NCBI RefSeq assembly: GCF_001761485.1
Contig: NC_090775.1
Location: forward strand, 1,364,001-1,428,000
DNA: 64,000 nt
Direction: 5' to 3'
Origin: Yarrowia lipolytica
Lineage: Eukaryota > Ascomycota > Dipodascomycetes > Dipodascales
How positions within the stretch are numbered: the stretch's first letter is position 1; each line of letters begins with the position of its first letter. This document shows, one piece after another, positions 53,604 through 62,081 of the stretch. The notes under the pieces were generated by a model. The model had not been told where the DNA came from. It saw nothing but the letters and a program-made list of their open reading frames with translations, and did no database searches. The position numbers and the translations under genes are program-made.

Positions 53604-54572
53604 ATGACCTCGATCGAAGAGGCGATAGAGCTGCTGCACGAGTGCAAACACGTACCTGAGCCGCTGGTGCGACAAATCTGTGCCAAGGCGCAGGAGATTC
53701 TCGTGGAGGAGTCCAACGTGCAGCTGGTGGACACTCCGGTGGTCATTTGTGGAGACATTCACGGGCAGTTTCACGATCTGCTGACGCTGTTTGCGATTGG
53801 GGGTGGAGAGCCTCCGAATGCAGCTTATCTGTTTCTGGGCGATTTCGTCGATCGGGGCTTTTATTCTCTGGAATGCTTTCTGCTGCTCATTTGTCTCAAG
53901 GTACGATATCCCGACAAGATCACGTTGATCAGAGGCAACCACGAGAGTCGGCAGATCACCACGGTCTACGGCTTCTACGACGAGTGTCTGCGCAAGTACG
54001 GCTCGGCCTCTGTGTGGAGACTATGTTGTGGAGTGTTTGACTATCTGTCTCTCAGTGCCCTTGTGGGCGGTCCTGGAGGAGTGTTTTGTGTGCATGGAGG
54101 TCTGAGTCCGACAGTCAAGCAGCTGGATCACGTGCGACTGATCGATAGAAAGCAGGAGGTGCCTCACGACGGGCCTATGTGTGATTTGTTATGGAGCGAT
54201 CCAGATGACAGTGTGGAGGATGCAGATGATGAGGCCATGGAGCTCGCTACATCCTGGGGAGTGTCGCCAAGAGGTGCAGGATACCTGTTTGGACCCAACC
54301 CCGTGCACGAGTTCAACCAGATCAACAATACGACTCTTATTGCCCGGGCTCATCAACTGGTCATGGAGGGATACAAGGAGATGTTTGACCAGTCGCTGGT
54401 CACGGTCTGGAGTGCACCAAATTACTGCTATCGGTGCGGAAACGTGGCGGCGGTGCTGGAAATCACAGATTCCATGGAACGCCAGTACAAGGTCTTCCAT
54501 GCCAAGGATGCAGATGTGGGTGGAAATGAAGGTATGCCCATGAAAAAGCCTGTTGCGGAGTACTTTTTATGA
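53604..54572 (+). CDS. PPH3: PP4 catalytic subunit Pph3 (PP2A-like Ser/Thr phosphatase)
   Basis: 322-residue metallophosphatase. Metal-site motifs: GDIHGQFHD (50-58), [10 protein letters not shown] (79-88) and [10 protein letters not shown] (110-119). [10 protein letters not shown] and [12 protein letters not shown] follow. The C-terminal YFL is the methylated tail motif of PP2A-like enzymes. The best match is Pph3/PP4c rather than Ppg1 or Sit4: [44 protein letters not shown] and [20 protein letters not shown] all follow Pph3. PP4 dephosphorylates gamma-H2A and Rad53 during DNA-damage recovery. Slightly longer than Pph3 (308) because of GGPGG and [12 protein letters not shown] insertions. Start is the ATG at 53604 (AAAATGACC). 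Single exon. Confidence 0.93.
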   Translation: MTSIEEAIELLHECKHVPEPLVRQICAKAQEILVEESNVQLVDTPVVICGDIHGQFHDLLTLFAIGGGEPPNAAYLFLGDFVDRGFYSLECFLLLICLKVRYPDKITLIRGNHESRQITTVYGFYDECLRKYGSASVWRLCCGVFDYLSLSALVGGPGGVFCVHGGLSPTVKQLDHVRLIDRKQEVPHDGPMCDLLWSDPDDSVEDADDEAMELATSWGVSPRGAGYLFGPNPVHEFNQINNTTLIARAHQLVMEGYKEMFDQSLVTVWSAPNYCYRCGNVAAVLEITDSMERQYKVFHAKDADVGGNEGMPMKKPVAEYFL

Positions 54573-55162
54573 AGAGACCCACAAATAACGGTCAGGAGTG
54601 CATGTCATGAGCGACTGGCCGATTTCACAAGGGTCAGAAATGATGTTCTGCTTCGTTTCATGCTCTTCCACCTCCGTGAAGTCTCTGGAGCATCTGAGGT
54701 GGCTCCTTTACCATCGCAGTCTCATCTCAAGCGAGTCAAGCGGGTATACAACATCCAACGTCGCCATCCAATAACTACACATCACTGAAGCGACCCATTG
54801 TCCCCGACGACCTCAGCATCAACTAACATGTCCGCAGACACCACATAATCATGTATTATAATGACGAATGATGAACCAATGATGTACAAGTTTTTACGCA
54901 TTCCAGGATGAATTGTGGTAACTGAGTTCGGCATTGCAATAGATAGAATAGAATAAAATAAAATACATAGCTATGGAGATCCTTTGAGCTGGTCCATTAG
55001 TCATGAGTTTGACTCAACTTTGACACCTGACAAGTAGTCGTGATACTGTTAGTGGTCGTGGGCTTGGCTGGTTGATCGTGGCTGGTTGATCGTGGGCTTG
55101 GCTGTTTTCCGTTCGTGGTTGCTTCGCCATCCATAATCAGCAACCACTCTTTTGGGCACCGC
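54573..55162. other. Convergent intergenic region
   Basis: Between the 3' ends of PPH3 and the FAM32A gene. Contains a duplicated GGCTGGTTGATCGTGG (55066-55100). No gene seen. Confidence 0.75.
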
Positions 55163-56126
55163 TTAACCCGAGATCTTAGGCATCTCGTTCTGGTCCGTCA
55201 GCTTGGACAGATGGTCGTTGTAGTCCTGCACTCTTTCCTTGAACGGTTTCTGCTTCGTCATCTTTTCCATGAGCTGGGTTAGTATATTCTTACGGCGGTT
55301 AGACAGCCTGAAGTTACCTGGTAGGGAGGATCAGAAGAGTGTGTCGTCTGTCTGTCTGGAGAGATATCGGCGGACAACTGTAGGTCGGTAGTCAAGTAAT
55401 AGAAGCTGGTCTTCCCATTAAAGCTGACCTTCAAAGCTGACCAAGATCATTGTAAACCACTTGTCGGTAGTCTGTCAACCAACATCGACTTCTGACAGTA
55501 CACATTGCCACAACAGGAGGTTCAACAACGCAGAAATAAGACGATATTGACCCCACTTGATGCCGCTGAAAAATCCTGATCCAGACAGTCAACGCTCAAA
55601 ATGATAGTGTTATTTGTTCGAGATCGAAATGCGGCCCTGCTGTTCTACTACTGTAGGCCTGAACAAACGCAGATAATGTGCGGTGAAAGCCGACCTTCGA
55701 TCGGCCACCACATCCCCCCTGTCCGCTCACTTGCATACTCACTCTCTCTTTCTTGGCCTCCTCAAACTTCTTCTGGGCGTCAGTCAGATACGGCTCTTTA
55801 GGCGTTCGGGTGGTCTCCACTGGCGAGGTGCTCGCGGCAATCTTGGCCTTGTCCATTCGCTTGGAGGACGATCCCGGAATAGGGATCGCGCCCTTGGTCT
55901 CCACAGAAGGAGGAGTCTCCGAAATGGACTCTTTGGCATGCTCTGTATCGTGAGGAGACTTGGCGATATCCTTGGCTGAAGGCAGTGACATTGTTGGTGG
56001 TGATGAGGATGGTGCTGGTGCTGGAGAAGACGTCTTGGAGATCTTTTTCTTTTTCGACTTGGTTACTTTGCCCTTGTCGCCCTTGAGTTTCAACCGACCG
56101 CCCGGCTTAGTGTCGTAGAGGCCCAT
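55163..56126 (-). CDS. FAM32A-like nuclear protein, two exons
   Basis: 164 residues from exon 1 (56126-55743, 128 codons) and exon 2 (55273-55163, 36 codons plus stop). The start MGLYDTKPGGRLKLKGDKGK plus a poly-Lys patch (KSKKKKISK) matches the FAM32A N terminus (LKLKG...KKKKK). The linker is Ser/Pro-rich; exon 1 ends YLTDAQKKFEEAKKER. Exon 2 gives MTKQKPFKERVQDYNDHLSK and LTDQNEMPKISG, matching the conserved FAM32A C terminus (HKQRVEDFNRHLDTLTEHYD followed by IPK). In humans FAM32A reaches the spliceosome catalytic centre during exon ligation through this C-terminal tail, so the role here is probably splicing. Reading through the donor gives a non-conserved tail, so the splice model is preferred. 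A TCACGTGA box is about 19 bp upstream of the ATG. Confidence 0.9.
55274..55742 (-). other. Intron of the FAM32A-like gene
   Basis: 469-bp phase-0 intron; donor GTGAGTATGC at 55742, branch/acceptor TACTAACCCAG ending at 55274. Its position late in the coding region is unusual here, but the junction joins two conserved halves. Confidence 0.9.
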
Positions 56127-57362
56127 TATAAGGAAGCAGCGGGATCACGTGAATCTGACGTCACGATAGCAAGGAAGAGCGCCTGCGCCTTGTCTGGATC
56201 TCTGTGGGTTGGGGTTGGAGGTGTAACGGAGGTTGGGTTTGGTTTCAGATTGTGCTTACTAACCGTTCAGGGTACGGGTAGATCTCGTTGGTGTTGTTGC
56301 CGGGATTGTCGGTCGGAAAATCTCGGACTGGACGAGTGGGTCCACTGTGGCAGGTAAGAGGTGAAGTGAGGTGATGTTTTTGCTATCATGAAAATGGGGA
56401 AAAGGGGAAAATGGGGAAAATGGGGAAAATGGGGAAAATGGGGAAAATGGGAAAAATTGGGGAAAATGGGAAAAATTGGGGAAAATGGGAAAAGTTGGAA
56501 AAAAATGGGAAAAAATGGGAAAAACTTGCAAAAGTAATTCCCGATAACACAAAAAATTGTGGTTTTCTCGCAAATTTTACATGTATAAATCCTCGTCGCT
56601 TGTATAAATATCTTCTTTTTTTACATAAAATAACTGCCATTTGTTATTCTCCCAATCTAAATAAATTAATTAAACAGCAAGTTTAGAATGACAGCAATAT
56701 CCAAGTGATGTTACCTGGAGCTACAAGTACGAGTACAATACGAGCACGAGTACTCGACGACCGTCTAAGACAGCTAAATCTCTGCCAAATACGGCGTGAC
56801 TCATTAGGACACCAGATCACCAGCCTTCCTGACGCTCAAACTCCACCGCTACACTGCACGTTCTCTGCTGCTGCGTCCCGTTCTAGAAGTGGGAGTTCCC
56901 ATTGTGGCAGTATAAGCTTATGTGATTGGCGGCACGGTGAGACGGGCGATGCGGGTATAATGATGGGACCTTGTTTATGGGGCGTGTTTGTGGGGGTCTA
57001 TCAGAGTATGGGGAGGTTTAGGGCACCATGTAGACGGCGATATGGGCTAGGGGAGCGGTTCGGGGCCGTTGTTGTATTACTAAGCCGTCCGGTGGTCTTA
57101 TCTGTGCTCCCTCCTCCTTCCCCCCGTCCAGATCCACGCCTTCCCCACCTGATCAGACTATGCATGTAGGCGCTATACATCCACCACGCAGTCCTGACAT
57201 GACATACATTTGGACTCAAACTCAGCCAGTCCCACAACCGGAAAAGGAACATCAAAACGACCCTAGTCAGATCAAACGCCGTCGATTCGACCCTCCACGA
57301 CACTCAGCAATACTCACACGGCCCGCCCAAGTTACACAAAGCCGCCGGCAACACACATCACA
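56127..57362. other. Divergent intergenic region FAM32A-like gene / MAF1
   Basis: TCACGTGA at 56145-56152. Plus-strand G/A-rich GGGAAAATG repeats lie at 56391-56525, then A/T-rich DNA to 56690. The region from 57180 is C/A-rich and is the likely MAF1 leader. No gene seen. Confidence 0.75.
56391..56525. repeat. GGGAAAATG tandem repeat
   Basis: About twelve 9-10 bp units GGGGAAAAT, later GGGAAAAATT. Same composition as the 1799-2219 tract. Confidence 0.93.
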
Positions 57363-58768
57363 ATGAAGGTAAGTGGTTGGAGACGGTACAGAGATTGTGT
57401 TCGATAAGCTGTTTGGCGAGGTCGGACGTCTTGGGGACGAAATGGGATACCGAGGGGGGTTTGTGGCGATTGATTTTTGCCCTTCAATCAGTCGAGGTTG
57501 GCGATGAAGGGGTGTTTCTTGAATGTTTATCCCTCAGACACCGGCTAACACGCGACGAAAATCACTCAGCGCGTGTTACCGGGGTGGTGTGGTGATAAGA
57601 AGAGGTTTCAGGATGTGCAAGTCGATTTTAGCAGACAGAGTTGTCGATACACACGAGGATAGACACACAGAGACATACAGAGAGGCACACAGAAAGGCGC
57701 ACACAGCGACACACACAGAGAAACACGCAGAGGGTACACGCAAACATACCGTGCTCTCGACAAGCGACACAGACACAAGCCCAACCACAAACCCAGATGC
57801 GCATCTTAGTCTCTCTATCTGTGCCGTGATTGCTCTTCCCCCATCTCACAACCCATCAACTCACACTAACCCAGTTCATACAAGATCACACACTCGACGA
57901 GGTGGCATCAGCACTCAAATTCGACACACCCGAATGCCACGTTTCCGGCAACATTGACCTGTACACCACCAAACCCGCTTCCTCGGACAAGAAGCTGTAC
58001 AAGGTGCTCGACAAGCAGCTGTCGTACCATCAAGACGCGCTCGACTCATTCACCTCCATCTCCACCCTCGGCACATCTTTCTCTCCCCCACAAGTGCTCA
58101 CCTTTGACAACTACTACCAATACGGCAAATCGTTGGACAGCAGCGTCAGCAAGATGAGCAATCGAAGCCCCAAGGGCGTGAGCAAAGTGCCCAAGCAAAG
58201 AACCTATTCTTCCTCGAGAGCAGGCGTCTCTGTCGGCTCGCTATCGCCTCTACTCTCCTCTCCCTTTGGAGATATGAGCGAAACTGCCAGTAGGAAGGTG
58301 TTTGCTTATCTGATTGCGATTCTCAATGCGTCAGACCCTAATCACGACTTTTCCGTGCTACAGCCGGACGACTTTCAGCGCGAGCCGAGCGCATCGGCCG
58401 TGATTTCGTCCTTCAACAACGTGCTGTTCGGCCTGGGTATGCCGATCCCGCCCCGGATGTGGGACGTACTGGACAAGAGCATCGAGATGCACAACTGCAC
58501 AATCTTTTCCTTCACGCCCGACGCCACGATTCTCGCCGACGAGCCTGGCGCCCTGTGGGCATTAAGCTGGTTCTTTTTCAATAAGAGAATGAAGCGAGTC
58601 GCATGTATTTCTCTCAACGCAAGGAGGCATTCTCTGTCGCCTACGCTGGGGCCCAAGATTATGAGGTCCGATGTGATCAACGGTGACGACGAAGAAGATT
58701 ATGATCTCACGTATTCTTCCGACACTGACATGTACGACGAGATTGTCGGAGAACTTGATCTGGAGTAG
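57363..58768 (+). CDS. MAF1: MAF1, repressor of RNA polymerase III, two exons
   Basis: 299-residue master repressor of Pol III; dephosphorylated Maf1 enters the nucleus under stress and shuts off tRNA and 5S synthesis. Exon 1 is only ATG AAG (57363-57368); exon 2 is 57875-58768. The spliced start MKFIQDHTLDEVASALKFDT and GNIDLYTTKPASSDKKLYKV match yeast Maf1 (MKFIDELDIERVNQTLNFET, DIFTTKAVASDRKLYK). A Ser-rich linker follows (KVPKQRTYSSSRAGVSVGSL), where kinase sites lie in yeast. The B and C boxes are ASRKVFAYLIAILNASDPNH and TILADEPGALWALSWFFFNK, RVACISLNA. An acidic tail ends it (DDEEDYDLTYSSDTDMYDEI). The linker is shorter than in S. cerevisiae (395 residues). Confidence 0.96.
57369..57874 (+). 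other. Intron of MAF1
   Basis: 506-bp intron after the second codon; donor GTAAGTGG, branch/acceptor CTAACCCAG ending at 57874. It contains a CA/GA-rich stretch (57645-57730) of imperfect ACACAGAGA units. Exon 2 alone lacks a conserved start, supporting the split. Confidence 0.92.
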
Positions 58769-59967
58769 TCCAGAGCACATTTTTATTTAACACAGCAGCA
58801 CTCGGCCGAGAACACCACTCAGTTTAACAGTTCAACAATGTTCGAGCCTATGACGTTTGATTTTTCAACATATGAGTAATAAATGTATACCAGGTACGGT
58901 GGAGAGAGTAGATATGGCATTGGCGCTGCTGTGTATTCCCGCGAGTGCGCTGTGATTCGCTTCCCATCAGCTATACGCGGTCGGGGCTGGGTCAAACTAT
59001 CCAATCATCTGTGTTGGACCAAGACATCGGCAATTCGCTCCCCGCCCCGTCAATGGCGTAATTGGCTGCCGAAGCGACATTGGTGATTGCGTATCGTGTC
59101 CAACGATATCCCCTGAGTCTATCGTGCATAGGCCTCGGTGTGCCTGATTGATAACTGGCTTCTATAGGTTCCATTACGGGGTGGAGGACGAGCACCGTGT
59201 GATGGACAGAGATATACAACGACTTGGGCTGGTTGCCGGGTTGTTTCTGGTGTTTCTATGTTTACAATTACCACAATATTTCTAGCCCATCTAGTCATTG
59301 TTGTGGTCTTGCTTTTGCGATGAGCGCATGCAAAATGTACCTGAAGTAAACAGATGTGTTCCCTGGCTCATGTGGGTGGGTGGTCCGAGACATTTACCGC
59401 TCCAAGACGAGATTGCGGCGCCCACACGGCTCCAGATGATAGGTCCGTTAATACTGTTTCCCGCACGTATACTTTTTCTTGCGACTTAACTACCCCCGAC
59501 GCCACAACTACGCAATGGCTTATTTATTGCGTGTACCTGTGTCGTCCTCGGCTGTCCAGAGTGGCTTATCAGTCACTGTACGGCTTTTCGAGAAGCGCAC
59601 CTAGTATTGCAACTCTAAGCCAAGATGCCAAGCCGTGGCGCTGTACCTGCGATGCCTTGGCATCTGACTGATCATTTTAGGGGCCACATACGAGCATGGA
59701 TGTTGCTGAAACTAGCTGAAATGGACCACCACGGATTTTTGATACGGTAGTAGCCATATGGTACACTCATTCACCATCTATACCCCTGAATCATGTCAAA
59801 CCCTTTTAGCTTGTTAGAATCTATTCAACCATGTAAAGTTCAATTAAAAGTTTCTCCACCTGAAAGATCTTCGTGCCGTTCGTCTCGGTGATAAGCCATT
59901 TCATGCGGGTGATGTTGATATATAATGTCAGCTCGATTCTGGGGTGAATTTACTGCTCTCATCAGCA
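58769..59967. other. Intergenic region upstream of the aspartyl protease
   Basis: No gene seen. MAF1 terminator region, then unremarkable sequence; the last 60 bp hold the protease promoter. Confidence 0.7.
59918..59925 (+). promoter_or_regulatory. TATA box of aspartyl protease gene
   Basis: ATATATAA 43-50 bp upstream of the ATG at 59968; the spacing implies a very short leader. Confidence 0.6.
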
Positions 59968-61320
59968 ATGAAGTTCTCCATCCTCGCTCTCACTACTCTC
60001 CTGGCTGCGGTGTCTGCTGGCAAAGTCATCCAACTAGACTTTGTTCGAACCACCAGCTCCAGCCCCATCCGACAGAAGAAGATCACTCTGCCCAAGGGTC
60101 TCAAGGTCGACCTGGCCATTCCTGTGGAAAATGATCTTGTTCTGTATTCTGCAAAGGTCCAGGTGGGTTCTCCTGAACAGGAGTTTGTGGTGCAGGTAGA
60201 TACCGGTTCTTCTGATCTGTGGCTCTACGACTCGTCTGATCTGTGCATTGGCGGAGGCTGTAAGCAGTATGGACTGTTCAACACCAACGCCTCTTCTACT
60301 TTCAAAGATATTCTCCCAGGAAAGTTTGGCATCAGCTATGGCGACGGCTCTTACGCCAAGGGCGACTGGGCAGAAGACACCGTCACTATCCAGGGAGTCA
60401 AGATCCCCAAGCAGCAATTTGGCCTAGCCAAGAATACCACTGCCACTCCTGCCATTCTGGGAATCGGACTGACCGGTCTGGAGGCTGCGGAAAAGGAGTA
60501 CAACAACGTGCCCAAGAGTCTGTATCTCAATGGAGACATCGGCTCGTACACTTATTCTCTCTATCTGGACGATCTTGAGGCCACCCAGGGCAGTATTCTG
60601 TTTGGTGGTATCGACAAGAGTCACTTTTCCGGTCCTCTCAAGACTGTCCCTCTGATTTCCTCCTACGCCTTCTGGGTGACTCTGTCAAGGCTGGATATCA
60701 AGAGCGAAACCAGAAACAAGACCGTCAACGCGCTAGACGTGCCCGGTCAGGTACTTCTCGACAGTGGAACTACTCTCACATACCTGCCTACCATCTCCTA
60801 CGAGACCATTCTACAGGACTGGGGGATTGACATTGACCCCGACTACGGAGCCATTGTTCCGGAATACAAGCTGCAGAAGCTACAGGACGAGTATCTCGAG
60901 TACAATTTGCAGGGAGCAAAGATCAAGGTCTCGGCTGCTCAACTGTTCGCCCCGGCATACACTGGAGATGACCTCAACACGGTAGCTATTTACCCCAACG
61001 GCCAGAAGGCTTATGGATTCCTTGTTGCTCCTAACGGTAACTCCACCGAAGGCCTCATTCTGGGCGACTCTTTCCTGCGATCTGCCTACGTGGTTTACGA
61101 CCTGCCCAACCTTCAAATCTCTCTTGCTCAAGCCGATTACTCCGGCGGAGCTCCTCAAATCGAGCCCATTGACCCGGGTCTCAACGCCGTGCCTGGTGCT
61201 ACTCCCGTGAGAGACTGGGGGGCCGTCTACAGCAATGTTCCCATATCCACCTCCGTCAACTACACCCCCACCACCTATACTCTTTCTCCCCGGCCATACA
61301 ACGGTTCTTCTACCGACTGA
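59968..61320 (+). CDS. Secreted pepsin-like aspartyl protease
   Basis: 450-residue A1-family protease. Signal peptide MKFSILALTTLLAAVSAG, a short pro-region with basic KK (37-38), then catalytic DTGSS (78-82), flap region FGISYGDGSYAKGDW with Tyr124, and second catalytic DSGTT (265-269). The end of the fold is GLILGDSFLRSAYVVYDLPN. It resembles secreted fungal proteases of the candidapepsin/yapsin group and the Yarrowia Axp family, which digest extracellular protein. The C terminus YNGSSTD is a Ser/Thr/Pro tail without a hydrophobic GPI signal, so secretion rather than anchoring is inferred. Four to six N-glycosylation sequons are visible (NAS, NTT, NKT, NST, NGS). Start at 59968 gives the signal peptide directly; a longer in-frame start does not. 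Single exon. Confidence 0.94.
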   Translation: MKFSILALTTLLAAVSAGKVIQLDFVRTTSSSPIRQKKITLPKGLKVDLAIPVENDLVLYSAKVQVGSPEQEFVVQVDTGSSDLWLYDSSDLCIGGGCKQYGLFNTNASSTFKDILPGKFGISYGDGSYAKGDWAEDTVTIQGVKIPKQQFGLAKNTTATPAILGIGLTGLEAAEKEYNNVPKSLYLNGDIGSYTYSLYLDDLEATQGSILFGGIDKSHFSGPLKTVPLISSYAFWVTLSRLDIKSETRNKTVNALDVPGQVLLDSGTTLTYLPTISYETILQDWGIDIDPDYGAIVPEYKLQKLQDEYLEYNLQGAKIKVSAAQLFAPAYTGDDLNTVAIYPNGQKAYGFLVAPNGNSTEGLILGDSFLRSAYVVYDLPNLQISLAQADYSGGAPQIEPIDPGLNAVPGATPVRDWGAVYSNVPISTSVNYTPTTYTLSPRPYNGSSTD

Positions 61321-61985
61321 CCGGCTATATACTCATTTATTTAATGATTTCCATACCAGAGAAATTGTAGGCGAAATGATATCTTAGAAGGATATAGCAA
61401 CCATTCTAGTGATGTAGAGTGGGGAAAGACTCTCTCGTGAGCTGTGTGTCGGTTAATTTGGAAGTACAGGTACAATAATGACCAATTTCACGATCGTCGT
61501 TGTTCATTGCCAATTCCACTAAATACTGGATATAACTCCTTGTACCATATGTACTTTCCGTTCAACAACTATAACATCTCTTCAGATCACTGCTCACAAA
61601 AACCCTTCTACTTGTAGTGAACTCAGAAAACATACTGATTTTAAATAGTCAATATTCCCATTTAAACCCATTTACCACTTTCAACTCTCTTATCGGACTC
61701 AAAATCAAACGGAGGTTTTTTTTTTTTTATTCTTTCACAGCAAAGTTATAATTAAATGAATGTATATGCAGAAAAAAAAAAATATTCTAATGATTCACAC
61801 AGTTATACACTTCTAAGTCGGGTTATTGGCGTCAATAAATCATAGAATTAGTATTCTTTCTTGTTTTAATTCTAGAGAAATACTTCTTTTTCTACTCAAA
61901 TACTTTTTTTTTTAATTTTAATTTCTATGATTAGATAATCAGCATGATCTAAATGTAGCATAAAAATAAATGCGTGTTAATAGTG
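61321..61985. other. A/T-rich intergenic region upstream of tRNA-Leu
   Basis: Protease terminator region with A and T runs (61715-61730, 61772-61782, 61900-61922). No gene seen. Confidence 0.75.
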
Positions 61986-62081
61986 GGCATTCTGGCCGAG
62001 TGGTCTAAGGCGCCAGGTTCAGGTAGCTGAATCAATATCCTGGTCTCTCCGGAGGCGAGAGTTCGAATCTCTCGGATGTCA
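61986..62081 (+). tRNA. tRNA-Leu(CAG), intron-containing
   Basis: 96-nt class II tRNA. Acceptor GGCAUUC/GGAUGUC, anticodon stem CCAGG/CCUGG, anticodon CAG at 62020-62022, a 14-nt intron at 62024-62037 containing CUG complementary to the anticodon. The long variable arm UCUCUCCGGAGGCGAGA region and T loop UUCGAAU are present. It decodes CUG as leucine by form, arguing against a CTG-clade yeast. TTATTTTT terminator follows. Confidence 0.95.

Noticed and set aside
33096-62081. tRNA-5S rRNA fusion genes, known in this lineage
   Set aside because: Sequence downstream of all four tRNA genes was read for a 5S start and body; each has a T-run terminator at once and no 5S-like sequence.
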